56,459 bases of DNA from an uncultured Verrucomicrobiota bacterium (GTDB taxonomy: Bacteria; Verrucomicrobiota; Verrucomicrobiia; Limisphaerales; UBA9464), in contig CAIWAH010000285.1 in the NCBI GenBank assembly GCA_903910585.1, positions 1-56,459 of the forward strand, in the 5' to 3' direction. The notes under the pieces were generated by a model. It searched no databases, was not told the origin of the DNA, and saw only the letters and a list, made by a program, of their open reading frames with translations. Shown here piece after piece: positions 12,830 to 21,342 of the stretch. Numbering within the stretch: the first letter of the stretch is position 1; each line of letters opens with the position of its first letter. Position numbers and translations under genes: made by a program.

Positions 12830-14076
12830 ACCAGCGCGGTCGGGGAGGCCACCCATCGTCCCGCAATCATGGTGGCTCGAACTGGTCCAGCGTGGTTGAT
12901 CACCGCCTCATTGACCTGACCGGGGGAAGGGCTGCCGGCAATCGCAATCATGTCCGCCCATGAACCGCTGCTCAGTTCGCCGGCCAGGCCCTGCAATCCG
13001 AGGGCGCGGGCGCCGTTGACGGTGGCCCGCGCCAGCAATCCGGAGGGCTCAAGGCCGGTGTCGCGGGATTGGAATGCCCGCATTTCGTCGAACATCGAGA
13101 GGCTAATGGGCTGTCCCTTTTTTCCGCGAGTTGACGCGAGGCTGTCCGTGCCAAAGCAGACGTTCACACCCGCCGATTCGAGTTCTTCGCGCGGGAACCG
13201 CCGGTGCCCGAAGTAGGCGTGGGATTGAGGGCAATGGACGACGCTGGCTCCCCGGGCTGCGAGCAGCGGTGCGTCGCCATGCCAGAGGTAGTTGGCATGA
13301 ACCGCCAGAAACCGCGGCGATATCAGTCCGCAACGCGAAAGATGTTGCACCGGGGAGCCGTTACCGCAGTCAGAGCAGTCGCGCTCACGTTGCAGCCACT
13401 CGAACATGGGGCCGCGTCGGAACATGAACATCTCGAACTCCGCGTCCGATTCGGCCAAATGCGTGGTTGTCCACCAGTGTCTCCGCTGGGCAAGGGCGGC
13501 GCCGGCCTGCAGCAGGTCGGGCAATGTGGAGTAGGGGGCGTGAGGCGAAAGCCCTACCCCGCCCGGCGCGGGGGGAAGGGAGTCGAGCAGGTGCTCGCCT
13601 TCCGTGACGATCTCGGAAGCCGCCCGTCGGCTTTTCACACCGGTCATTTCCCAGAAGGAGAATACCCGCAGCGGAGTGCCGGCCCGGCGAAGTGCCAGCC
13701 CATCCGCGTAAGATTCGACATTGGCGACCGTCGTGCACCCGGTCGAAAGCAGTTGGCGGGCGCCGTCCAGCCAGGACGTGGCCAAGTCGTCCGCCGTCCA
13801 GCTGCTTCTCGCCGCGAGAATCGCCTTGATCCAGTCGGGAAATGTCCGCGGCGGTGAGAGCTGTCCCGCGAGCCGGGTGTAATCGAGGTGACAATGTGCG
13901 TTGACGAGCCCGGGAAGCAGGATGGTCTCGCCGAGGTCGGTGACGGGCCCGGGATGGGCGTCCCGAAGGTCGCGCCATCGGCCGACCGCGGTGACACGGT
14001 CTCCGGAAACGGCAACCGCGCCGTCCTCAACGGGCGGCGCGGTTACGGGAACCACGATGCGGGCTCGCAGCAGCAC
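12826..14076 (-). CDS. amidohydrolase family metal-dependent deaminase
   Basis: This 416-residue member of the ATZ/TRZ/MtaD-like amidohydrolases has the metal motif NAHCHLD near residue 60, SPHAPYS, the metal histidine in TTHLAES, VHANYL, and the catalytic aspartate in FGTDSLAST. Members deaminate purine-like compounds such as S-adenosylhomocysteine, guanine or aminodeoxyfutalosine. The substrate here is not determinable; a menaquinone-pathway aminodeoxyfutalosine deaminase is one candidate. The start is GTG, three bases after the hpf stop, and its own stop overlaps the SDR start. It may be a passenger in the operon or connect to biotin through SAM-derived products. Confidence 0.8.
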   Translation of the reverse strand: MLLRARIVVPVTAPPVEDGAVAVSGDRVTAVGRWRDLRDAHPGPVTDLGETILLPGLVNAHCHLDYTRLAGQLSPPRTFPDWIKAILAARSSWTADDLATSWLDGARQLLSTGCTTVANVESYADGLALRRAGTPLRVFSFWEMTGVKSRRAASEIVTEGEHLLDSLPPAPGGVGLSPHAPYSTLPDLLQAGAALAQRRHWWTTTHLAESDAEFEMFMFRRGPMFEWLQRERDCSDCGNGSPVQHLSRCGLISPRFLAVHANYLWHGDAPLLAARGASVVHCPQSHAYFGHRRFPREELESAGVNVCFGTDSLASTRGKKGQPISLSMFDEMRAFQSRDTGLEPSGLLARATVNGARALGLQGLAGELSSGSWADMIAIAGSPSPGQVNEAVINHAGPVRATMIAGRWVASPTALV

Positions 14077-14079
14077 GGA

Positions 14080-14436
14080 TTACTCGGCCTCGGAACGGGC
14101 CTTTTCCTTCAGGCGCGAGGCGATCTTGTGCTTCTTCGCCTTGGCCTTGCTGTGCTTCTGGCGGAGCTGCTGTTCGAGCTTCTTGGTCGCCGCATCGATG
14201 GCCGCATAGAGGTCGGCGTTCTTGTCTTCGGCGAACAGGTCGTTGCCGCGGACGCCGAGGCGCATGCCGCACTTGAAGGTCTTGTCCGGAGCCTTGCCGG
14301 TGTGGTCCTTTTCGATGGAGACCCGGGCGTCAATCAGCCAGCGGTCGATGTGCTCCAACTTGTCGAGGCAATCGAGGATGTGCTGCTCGATGGCTTCGGT
14401 CAGGGTGACGTTGTGAGTCGTCAGAATGAATTTCAT
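14080..14436 (-). CDS. hpf: short ribosome hibernation promoting factor (HPF/RaiA)
   Basis: This 118-residue protein binds the 30S subunit in resting cells. The fold opens MKFILTTHNVTLTEAIEQHI and continues through a beta-alpha-beta pattern to the conserved NADLYAAIDAATKKLEQQL. The tail is rich in Lys and Arg. It lacks the C-terminal dimerisation domain of long HPF. The ATG at 14436 starts the domain precisely; an in-frame ATG at 14469 would add 11 residues. It leads the tight hpf-amidohydrolase-SDR-bioF-bioA series. Confidence 0.9.
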   Translation of the reverse strand: MKFILTTHNVTLTEAIEQHILDCLDKLEHIDRWLIDARVSIEKDHTGKAPDKTFKCGMRLGVRGNDLFAEDKNADLYAAIDAATKKLEQQLRQKHSKAKAKKHKIASRLKEKARSEAE

Positions 14437-14814
14437 GCGCGAGCGGGCAGTTTGGCGGTTGGCGGCCATGATTTCAACAGACTGTTTTCGGTTCCGCGGT
14501 CCCGGCGGTGGTTGCGTTGGCACGATGATTCCGGATCGCCCGTCCGGAAGCCTCTGGGAAAAGGCTTGCCGGCCCATGTCGGTTGCCTAGGTTCGCCTCG
14601 CCTGAGGTCGCGAGTGCGGCCTCGTTTTAGGCTGAGAAAAGACCGTTAAACGCATAGCTAACCTCTAACCTCCGTTGCCCTCCCGCAACGCGGTGGAGTC
14701 AGGCACGGAGTCTTCGCGCAGGGCCGCGCTTCCCCATTGGCCCGGCAAGCTCCCGTTTTTCAGTCGGTATGGATTGGCCGGAACCGTGTTCCGGCCCGTT
14801 GGTTTGTCGAGATT
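14437..14814. other. divergent intergenic region hpf / rpsA
   Basis: The 378 bases between hpf (left) and rpsA (right) should hold both promoters. A possible rpsA promoter is CTGAGA (14632-14637), 17 bases, then TAGCTA (14655-14660). A TGGCAC-N5-TTCC sequence at 14518-14532 resembles a sigma-54 site but has a mismatch in its core. No coding region is supported. Confidence 0.4.
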
Positions 14815-16491
14815 ATGTCCGTAACTACGCAGCAGTTCGCCGAGATGCTGAAGGGCTTCAACACGTCCCTTCAGACCGGCCAGATCGTCAAAGGCACCAT
14901 CATTCAGGTGCGCCCGAAGGAAGTCCTCGTGGACATCGGCGGAAAGTCCGAAGGCGTCGTTTCCGCCTCCGAGTTCGTCGACTTCGCGACCGTGAAGCTC
15001 GGTGACCAGTTCGATGTGCTCATCGAACGCGCCGAGGACAAGGAAGGCAACGTCCACCTGTCGAAGGAGAAGGCCGAGTTCCAGCAGAACTGGGAACGCA
15101 TCCAGAGCATCTGCAACGAGGGCGGCACCGTGCAGGGCAAGGTCAAGTCCGTGGTCAAGGGCGGCCTCGTCATCAACATCGGCGTCGAGGCGTTCTGCCC
15201 GTCGTCCCAGGTGGACATCGTGCCACCGAAGAACCTCGCGGCCTACGTGGGCAACACCTACGAGTTCAAGGTCGTGAAGCTGAACCCGGACCGCCAGAAC
15301 GTGGTCCTCAGCCGTCGCGAACTGGTCGAGGCCGAGCGCAATGCGCGCCGCGCCACGTTGCTGTCCGAGCTGGTGCCCGGCGACATCCGCAAAGGCGTGG
15401 TCAAGAACATCACCGACTTCGGTGCGTTCATCGACCTCAACGGTCTGGATGGCCTCCTGCACATCACCGACATGTCCTGGGGCCGCCTCAGCCACCCGAC
15501 CGAACTGCTCAAGATCGGCCAGGAGCTCGATGTCGTCATCCTCGACATCAACCGCGAAAAGGAACGGGTCTCCCTCGGCCTCAAGCAGAAGGAAGCCAAT
15601 CCCTGGGACAACATCGAGGCGAAGTATCCCCTCGGCGCCAAGGTCAAAGGCAAGGTCGTCAACCTCGTCCCCTACGGCGCGTTCGTCGAGATCGAGCCCG
15701 GTGTCGAAGGCCTGGTGCACGTCACCGAGCTGTCCTGGACCAAGCGCATCGCCAAGCCCTCGGACGTCCTCAAGGTCGGCCAGGAGCTCGATGCGGTGGT
15801 GCTCGGCATCAACCGTGAGGAGCAGAAGATCAGCCTCGGCATCCGCCAGCTGGAGACCAACCCGTGGGATGTTGCCCATGAGAAGTATCCGCCGGGCACC
15901 AAGGTCAAGGGCGCCATCCGCAACCTGACCAGCTACGGCGCGTTCCTCGAGCTCGAGGAAGGCCTCGACGGCATGATCCACGTGTCCGACATGTCCTGGA
16001 CCCGCAAGATCAATCACCCGAGCGAAAGCGTGAAGAAGGGCGATGTCGTGGAAGCCGTGGTGCTCGAAGTGGACAAGGCCAACCAGCGCATCTCGCTCGG
16101 CCTGAAGCAGCTCTCGACCGATCCTTGGGATGGCATCGACAAGTTCTTCAAGGTCGGCGACCTCGTGAAGGGCAAGGTCACCAAGCTCGCCAGCTTCGGC
16201 GCGTTTGTCGGCCTCGAACACGACATCGACGGCCTCGTGCACATCTCGCAGGTCAGCGAGGAGCGCGTGGACAAGATCAAGAACGTCCTCAAGGTCGGCG
16301 ACGAGGTCACTGCCCGCGTCATCAAGATCGACCGTGCGGAGCGCCGGATCGGTCTTTCGATCAAGGCGGCCAACTACAGCCCCGAACAGCTCAAGGAAGA
16401 GCAGAAGCTGCTCGACCAGCTCAAGCCCGGCGAAGATCTCGTCGCCCTCGAGCACGCGTTCGCCGCGCTGGAAGACAAGCTCAACAAGTAA
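14815..16491 (+). CDS. rpsA: 30S ribosomal protein S1
   Basis: This 558-residue RNA-binding protein unfolds and positions mRNA on the 30S subunit. Six S1 (OB-fold) repeats are visible, each with a GxVVxxxxFGAFV-like strand followed by GLVHISE/D-like and KVGDEV-like segments. The four C-terminal repeats are the most alike (FGAFIDL, YGAFVEI, YGAFLEL, FGAFVGL). The ATG at 14815 opens MSVTTQQFAEML; upstream in-frame codons lack family character. Six repeats is the classic proteobacterial-type count. A terminator follows 19 bases after the stop. Confidence 0.96.
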   Translation: MSVTTQQFAEMLKGFNTSLQTGQIVKGTIIQVRPKEVLVDIGGKSEGVVSASEFVDFATVKLGDQFDVLIERAEDKEGNVHLSKEKAEFQQNWERIQSICNEGGTVQGKVKSVVKGGLVINIGVEAFCPSSQVDIVPPKNLAAYVGNTYEFKVVKLNPDRQNVVLSRRELVEAERNARRATLLSELVPGDIRKGVVKNITDFGAFIDLNGLDGLLHITDMSWGRLSHPTELLKIGQELDVVILDINREKERVSLGLKQKEANPWDNIEAKYPLGAKVKGKVVNLVPYGAFVEIEPGVEGLVHVTELSWTKRIAKPSDVLKVGQELDAVVLGINREEQKISLGIRQLETNPWDVAHEKYPPGTKVKGAIRNLTSYGAFLELEEGLDGMIHVSDMSWTRKINHPSESVKKGDVVEAVVLEVDKANQRISLGLKQLSTDPWDGIDKFFKVGDLVKGKVTKLASFGAFVGLEHDIDGLVHISQVSEERVDKIKNVLKVGDEVTARVIKIDRAERRIGLSIKAANYSPEQLKEEQKLLDQLKPGEDLVALEHAFAALEDKLNK

Positions 16492-16510
16492 GCTCGTCTG
16501 TGTTTTCGCA

Positions 16511-16538
16511 GGGCGCGCCCATCGGGCGCGCCCTTTTT
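16511..16538 (+). terminator. intrinsic terminator of rpsA
   Basis: A perfect 10-pair stem (GGGCGCGCCC at 16511-16520 and 16524-16533) with an ATC loop is followed by TTTTT. Each arm is itself a palindrome. It sits just after the rpsA stop. Confidence 0.88.
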
Positions 16539-16578
16539 CGTTGCCACGGCCGGGGCCGACCGGAAACGGGGAACAGGG

Positions 16579-17697
16579 TCAGCGATTGCGGGGAGCTCGC
16601 TTCCAAGGCGCCCGCAACGACGGTGCCGGACCCGCGCGTGGAGTTGCTGCCGCCGCTGGAGTCTCCTTCGGCAGGAAAGCCTGGACCTCCCACGGGGTCA
16701 GGTGCCGCCACTGGCCTTTGCCCAACGTGCCCAGCTTCAGCGGGCCGACCGCGATGCGGATCAGGCGAAGGACCTCGATGCCGCACGCCGCCAAGAGACG
16801 GCGGATGTGACGGTTGCGCCCCTCATCGAGGGAGATCTCCAGCCAGGAATTGGTCTCTCCGAGCCGCAGCACCGTGGCCTTCTTCGCGCTGAGCATTTCC
16901 CCTTCCGCCTCCACACCCGACTGCAAACGCTGGCATAGGGCGTCGTCCGCGACCGTGTTGACCTGCACGTGATAGACCTTGTCGAGGTGATGCTGCGGCG
17001 AGGTCAGCCGTTCCGCCCAGCCGTTGTCGTTGGTGAACAGCAGCAGCCCTTCGCTCGCTTGGTCCAATCTTCCCACGGCGGACAGGTGACCGGGCAGCCG
17101 GAATTCCGTCCGGGTGGATTTGCGTTTGTGGAACAGCTCCGGCGCTCCGCTGACGGTTTCCGCGGCGCGTTCGGTAATCAGGCAGGAAAAGACCGTTTCC
17201 CGGCCGTGTTCGTCGGACGAAGTCGTGACCAGGCCGCGTGGCTTGTTGAGCAGGATGTAAACTCGCCGGGCGGGTTCGATCCGTTCGCCGTCCACCATGA
17301 TTTCATCCGCCTCCAAACTGGCCGGTTGCTCGGCGTTCCGGCAGATTCGTCCGTTGAGGGTCACCCGGCCAAGCAGGACCAGCCGTGCGGCTTCGGTGCG
17401 CGAACAGTATCCCGCCTTCGACAGCACCCGGGCGAGTCCGTGGCGGACGACCTCCGCTTTCGCGGCCGCTTCGACCGGCTGGGGCTGCGGCGCCGGTGTT
17501 GAGGAGGGCTGCTGGTCCCCGGGGCGACGGTGTCCTGTCGGTGGGCCCGGGCGTTTTGCCCCGGGGCTTCGATTCGGGCGCTGCGGCCTGGATTTCGCAG
17601 ACTTTGCAGGGCGAGCCGGACGGGGGGCAGGGACCGTGTTGCGACCGGAGGCCTTTGAACCGGCAGACCGGAGACGGGAAAAACGCGAGCGCTTCAT
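16579..17697 (-). CDS. RsuA/RluB-family rRNA pseudouridine synthase with long basic N-terminus
   Basis: This enzyme would isomerise a specific uridine in ribosomal RNA. After about 85 residues of Arg/Pro/Lys-rich low-complexity sequence comes an S4 RNA-binding domain (LSKAGYCSRTEAARLV), then the pseudouridine synthase core with LLNKPRGLVTT, catalytic aspartate in GRLDQASEGLLLFT, and EGRNRHIRRLL. The core suggests RluB/RsuA rather than RluE, but the target nucleotide cannot be read. The ATG overlaps the stop of the upstream secreted-protein gene as ATGA. The basic tail may aid RNA binding; its length is unusual. Confidence 0.88.
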   Translation of the reverse strand: MKRSRFSRLRSAGSKASGRNTVPAPRPARPAKSAKSRPQRPNRSPGAKRPGPPTGHRRPGDQQPSSTPAPQPQPVEAAAKAEVVRHGLARVLSKAGYCSRTEAARLVLLGRVTLNGRICRNAEQPASLEADEIMVDGERIEPARRVYILLNKPRGLVTTSSDEHGRETVFSCLITERAAETVSGAPELFHKRKSTRTEFRLPGHLSAVGRLDQASEGLLLFTNDNGWAERLTSPQHHLDKVYHVQVNTVADDALCQRLQSGVEAEGEMLSAKKATVLRLGETNSWLEISLDEGRNRHIRRLLAACGIEVLRLIRIAVGPLKLGTLGKGQWRHLTPWEVQAFLPKETPAAAATPRAGPAPSLRAPWKRAPRNR

Positions 17698-18431
17698 TCG
17701 GGACGGGAGAAGAAACTGGCCGGGCGGGATTCGGGCGGCGTGGGCGACCAGATACGGATGCTGTCCACCTTGCCGGTGTCGTCAAACGAGCCGAATCCGA
17801 TCCAGCCGGCGCCGAAAGTGCGGTCTTCCGCCACCATCACGGGCTCTTTCATGTCGTCGAAGAAGACGCGGATCGTGCCCCCCGAAACGCGGCGCTCCAG
17901 TCGGACCCGGTGCCAGATACCGAGACCCCAGTTGACCCCCGCGGTCGTCTGCCGGGCGAAGTTCTTCCGCGGCGCATCGTTCACGATGAAAGTGTTGTGG
18001 GCGTTGGGATCCGCCTTGGTCGCGAGGTGGGTGTAGTAGAAGTGCGTTGGGTCCTGGACCCCGTAGAACAGGCACATGTCGCGATGCCCGTATTCCTTCC
18101 CGGTCTGGATCAGGTCCACCTCCAGCACGAAGTCTCCGAAAACCCGGTCCCCTAGCAGCGCGATGTTGAACGGCGAACGGACCTTGGGTTCGTAACGGCT
18201 CTGCCGGACCAGCTCCAATGCGTGGCTCTCACCGTCCGCGGACCATTTCCACGCGGTGGGATCGGTGAAGGCGAATTGCCGCAACGAGTCCTGGGCATCG
18301 AAGTTCTGCTCGTAAACCAGCCGGTATCCGGCCGGCACCGGTGCGGACGGCACGGTTCCGGCCGCCTGTGCGCATCCGACGGACCCCAGCGAGATGCCGA
18401 GGCCCGCGCCGAGCCATTGCTTCATCATCAT
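17694..18431 (-). CDS. secreted lectin-like (concanavalin/DUF1080-type) protein
   Basis: This 245-residue exported protein starts with Met-Met-Met-Lys and a hydrophobic signal segment ending near CAQAAG; a lipoprotein site at the Cys of SVGC is possible but atypical. The rest is a beta-rich sandwich of the LamG/3-keto-disaccharide hydrolase-like type: FGDFVLEVDLIQTG, WHRVRLERRVSGGTIRVFFDD, GWIGFGSFDDTGKVDSIRIW. Such proteins often bind or process glycans in Verrucomicrobiota and Planctomycetes. Its stop overlaps the pseudouridine synthase start, an odd pairing of an exported and a cytoplasmic protein. A GTG farther upstream (18503) could extend it. Confidence 0.7.
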   Translation of the reverse strand: MMMKQWLGAGLGISLGSVGCAQAAGTVPSAPVPAGYRLVYEQNFDAQDSLRQFAFTDPTAWKWSADGESHALELVRQSRYEPKVRSPFNIALLGDRVFGDFVLEVDLIQTGKEYGHRDMCLFYGVQDPTHFYYTHLATKADPNAHNTFIVNDAPRKNFARQTTAGVNWGLGIWHRVRLERRVSGGTIRVFFDDMKEPVMVAEDRTFGAGWIGFGSFDDTGKVDSIRIWSPTPPESRPASFFSRPE

Positions 18432-18532
18432 GGCGGCAGCGTCGCGAAGCGACCGGATGGGAGCAAGCCTCGGGAACCCTCGCGGACGGTCCTTGACGGA
18501 CACCGGTCACCCGCGAGAGTGGCCGGGTTGTT

Positions 18533-18890
18533 GGGGGCGCACTGGTTTCGACTTGGGAAACCCGCCTGTGACGGCATGCCGAGGATGGTTCGTTGGCCTC
18601 GTAAAACACCGGACCAAAAACTGTAACTGCTAACGAAGAGTTGGCTCTCGCGGCCTAATTAGGCCCGACGTCCGTTCCTGAACGCCTGCTACGGGAAACG
18701 GACGCCATCAGCAGGCATGGTCGCCGGCGGAGTTCGCGCGTCGGCGGCCGAGAAACTTCATGCGAGCTAGGCGGGGCCGGTCCACGACGGCCGGTCACGG
18801 TCCCGCAGAAAACCTTTGGCCGCCTAAGCATGTAGTTCGTTGCCGGTTGGCGGCTCAAGGACGGGGGTTCAACTCCCCCCGCCTCCACCA
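18533..18890 (+). ncRNA. ssrA: tmRNA (one-piece)
   Basis: This RNA rescues stalled ribosomes. The 5' end GGGGGCG pairs with CGCCTCC before the 3' ACCA (18881-18890), giving a seven-pair acceptor stem with one G-U. The T arm GGGGG-TTCAACT-CCCCC lies next to it, and the 5' half has the typical TGGTTTCGAC. The tag reading frame encodes ANEELALAA and stops at TAA. CCA is encoded. A TTGACG at 18493-18498 is a possible -35, with a poor -10 at about the right distance. All parts lie in one order, so this is not the permuted two-piece form. Confidence 0.95.
18629..18658 (+). other. tmRNA tag-peptide reading frame
   Basis: Nine codons from GCT (18629) to GCC, then TAA, encode ANEELALAA. The ending ALAA is the ClpXP-type degradation signal seen in tmRNA tags. 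Resumption at the GCT codon is inferred from the usual position of Ala. Confidence 0.9.
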
Positions 18891-18897
18891 CTTTTCC

Positions 18898-19695
18898 ATG
18901 TTCAAGACTGTGGAGATTTCCGACCCGCGCTTCGCCGTGGAAGGGTTGCGCTGGGTGACGGTGCACAGTGCCGCCCTGGCCCAGCGGGCGGATCTCACGT
19001 TGTGGGTGCCGGAAGGCATTGCCGGCCGGCAGGCGGTGCCCATCGTGATTCTTCTGCACGGGGTTTACGGATCGCACTGGGCGTGGGCGTTCAAGGGCGG
19101 CGCCCACCGGACGACCGCCGCGATGATCAGGGCGGGCGAGATTCCGCCGGTGATCTTGGCGATGCCCAGTGACGGGCTTTGTGATCACGGTTCCGGTTAC
19201 GTTCCTCACCAGACCCAGGATTTTGAGCGCTGGATCGTCGAGGAAGTGTCGGCTGCCACCCACCTCGCGGTGCCGGAGTCCTCGGAGGAATCCCCCCTGT
19301 GCCTCACCGGGCTGAGCATGGGCGGATTTGGGGCGCTGCGCCTCGGGGCGAAATATCCGGGGCGTTTCCGGGCGGTTTCTGCCCACTCGGCGGCCACCCA
19401 TCAGGATCAGTTCAAAGCGCTGATGGGTGATCGGCTCGGCCCGTGGAGTTCCCGGGAGGAGGACCGGTCGGTGTTGGCGGCGATGCGGAGGAACCGGGAA
19501 CATCTGCCTCCGTTCCGGTTCGATTGCGGAGTGGATGATTTCCTCCTAGAGCCCAACCGGGAACTTCACCGTGAACTGACCGCGGCGGGCATCGCCCACG
19601 GCTACGAGGAACATCCCGGCGCACATACCTGGGAATACTGGGAGCGCCATTTGCCTGACTCGTTACGGTTCTTCGCCGCCCGGCTTGCAGCTTGA
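18898..19695 (+). CDS. esterase of the D/feruloyl-esterase-like alpha/beta hydrolase family
   Basis: This 265-residue serine hydrolase resembles S-formylglutathione hydrolase and feruloyl esterases. HGVYGSHWAW provides the oxyanion region, GLSMGGFGA holds the nucleophile serine, the acid is probably in CGVDDFLL, and the catalytic His is in GAHTWEYWERHL. No signal peptide is seen with the ATG at 18898, eight bases after the tmRNA 3' end; a longer frame reading back into the tmRNA is artefactual. Its stop lies 34 bases before the patatin-like gene, so the two may share a transcript. The substrate is unknown. Confidence 0.85.
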   Translation: MFKTVEISDPRFAVEGLRWVTVHSAALAQRADLTLWVPEGIAGRQAVPIVILLHGVYGSHWAWAFKGGAHRTTAAMIRAGEIPPVILAMPSDGLCDHGSGYVPHQTQDFERWIVEEVSAATHLAVPESSEESPLCLTGLSMGGFGALRLGAKYPGRFRAVSAHSAATHQDQFKALMGDRLGPWSSREEDRSVLAAMRRNREHLPPFRFDCGVDDFLLEPNRELHRELTAAGIAHGYEEHPGAHTWEYWERHLPDSLRFFAARLAA

Positions 19696-19729
19696 CCGCT
19701 GCCGGCAGCCTCCAAAGGCTGGGCGAACG

Positions 19730-21100
19730 ATGACCGTCCGCCTTTCACTGTTCCTGGCGCTCCTGCTCGCCGGAGTTTCGGCTGGTTGCGTCAATCGGCC
19801 TCCCAACCGGCCGTTGGGGCAGTCCAACGAACAGTCCGGCTACTACTTCCATCGCCAGCCCCGGCCGAACAACTCGGACGAAACCCTGTTTCTGGTCGCC
19901 TTTTCCGGCGGTGGCACCCGGGCGGCGGCGTTGGCGTATGGTGTGCTCGAGGAGCTCCGGGACACGACCTTCGCGGCGTCAGAAGGCCGCCGGCGTCTGC
20001 TCGACGAAATCGACGTGGTTTCGTCCGTCTCCGGCGGCTCCGTCACCGCGGCGGCGTTCGGACTGTATGGCGACGGAATCTTTCCGCGGCTCGAACGGGA
20101 CTTCCTCAAGCGGAACGTGCAGCGCAGCCTGGTGATGGGAACCGCGAACCCGGTGAACTGGCCCAAGTTGGCTTCTGGACGGTTCGGGCGCTCCGAGATC
20201 GCGGCGGACTTTTACGACCGAATCCTTTTCCATGGCGCGACCATTGGCGACATGGGGCGACGCCCGGGGCCGTTCGTCATCATCAACGGCACCGACATCA
20301 GCACCGGCGCCCGGTTCGAGTTCACCCAGTATCAGTTCGACCTCCTGTGCTCAGACGTGGATCCCTTTCCCGTGTCCCGGGCGGTCGCCGCATCCTCAGC
20401 CGTTCCGGCGGCATTGACGCCGATCACGATCAACAACTATGCCGGCCAATGCGGGTTCACTCCGCCGGCGTGGATTCAGCGGCGCTACCGTCCGGACGAA
20501 GGGCGCGTGCGCCTGCGGGCTCGCGAGCTGCGGTCCTATCTGGACGCGACCAACCGGCCCTTCGTCCACGTGGTGGATGGCGGAGTTTCGGACAATCTCG
20601 GCCTGCGCGCCTTTCTCGACGGCATGCATGCCCTCCAGGCCCAACCGGAGCTCCTGGGGGAAATGCAGCCGGAAAAGGTGAAGCGGGTGGTGGTGATCAG
20701 CGCGAACGCCTACTCGTTTCCCGACCGCACCTGGGACCGGCGCGAACGTCCGCCGGGGTCCATCGTGGTGGGGGCGGCCGCCGCCAACCACACCCTTGAC
20801 CGCTATTCCTTCGAGACCCTGGAGCTGGTGAAGGAGCAGTTCGAGGACTGGCAACGGGAGCTGAAGGGGCGTTCGGAGATCCGGCTGTATCCGGTGATGA
20901 TCAATTTCACGAACTTTCGGGACCTCGCGGAACGGCGGTTTTTCCTCAACCTGCCGACCAGCTTCGTGCTCCCGCCAACCGATGTGGACAAACTCAAGGA
21001 CGCCGGACACCGGCTCCTGCGGCAAAACCGGGCCTATCGCGAACTCCTCACCGACCTCGGCATCGCGCTGGCGCCGGAACCGCCGCCGCCGGCGGAATAA
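19730..21100 (+). CDS. patatin-like phospholipase, probable lipoprotein
   Basis: This 456-residue lipid acyl hydrolase candidate has a hydrophobic signal with a Cys after LLLAGVSAG, consistent with lipidation although Ser at -3 is unusual. The patatin domain shows the glycine-rich oxyanion loop FSGGGTRAAAL, the nucleophile in SSVSGGS and the Asp of the catalytic dyad in VVDGGVSDN. ATG at 19730 begins the signal sequence. It would act on membrane lipids outside the cytoplasm. The adjacent esterase upstream may be functionally linked, but that is only inferred from proximity. Confidence 0.85.
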   Translation: MTVRLSLFLALLLAGVSAGCVNRPPNRPLGQSNEQSGYYFHRQPRPNNSDETLFLVAFSGGGTRAAALAYGVLEELRDTTFAASEGRRRLLDEIDVVSSVSGGSVTAAAFGLYGDGIFPRLERDFLKRNVQRSLVMGTANPVNWPKLASGRFGRSEIAADFYDRILFHGATIGDMGRRPGPFVIINGTDISTGARFEFTQYQFDLLCSDVDPFPVSRAVAASSAVPAALTPITINNYAGQCGFTPPAWIQRRYRPDEGRVRLRARELRSYLDATNRPFVHVVDGGVSDNLGLRAFLDGMHALQAQPELLGEMQPEKVKRVVVISANAYSFPDRTWDRRERPPGSIVVGAAAANHTLDRYSFETLELVKEQFEDWQRELKGRSEIRLYPVMINFTNFRDLAERRFFLNLPTSFVLPPTDVDKLKDAGHRLLRQNRAYRELLTDLGIALAPEPPPPAE

Positions 21101-21188
21101 GTCTGTTTGACGCCGCGATTGACGCGAGTTTCGCGATTGTTACTGTCCGCCGCTCCGTTTCGCGCGTCGGAACGGCATTACACACAGC

Positions 21189-21326
21189 ATGAAACGTCAG
21201 TATCAGCCTTCGAAGATTCGCCGGGTCCGCCAGCATGGCTTCCGCGCCCGCATGGCCACCAAGAGCGGCCGTGAGATCATCCGCCGCCGCCGGAATCTCG
21301 GGCGGAAGCGTCTGACTCCGGTGTGA
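21189..21326 (+). CDS. rpmH: 50S ribosomal protein L34
   Basis: This 45-residue basic protein of the large subunit reads [19 protein letters not shown], then [21 protein letters not shown]. It is the first gene of rpmH-rnpA-yidD-yidC-khpB, 16 bases before rnpA. dnaA, which often lies nearby, is not present upstream. The promoter is probably in 21101-21188, where TTGACG occurs twice, but no convincing -10 is visible. Confidence 0.96.
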   Translation: MKRQYQPSKIRRVRQHGFRARMATKSGREIIRRRRNLGRKRLTPV

Positions 21327-21342
21327 TCACCGGGCGCCCGTG

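Noticed and set aside
14518..14532. Possible sigma-54 site TGGCAC-N5-TTCC
   Set aside because: The -12 element should end GC and here has CC; it is also about 280 bases from rpsA.
14665..16455. Long minus-strand open frame over rpsA
   Set aside because: The plus-strand S1 repeats are unmistakable; the antisense repeat pattern is only their mirror.
18655..19503. Minus-strand frame containing GELNPRP-type sequence
   Set aside because: This is the well-known spurious translation of a tmRNA/tRNA T-arm; the DNA there is the ssrA gene.
21101..21188. Origin of replication near rpmH
   Set aside because: rpmH-rnpA-yidC often lies near oriC, but there is no dnaA and I see no DnaA-box cluster or AT-rich unwinding region.
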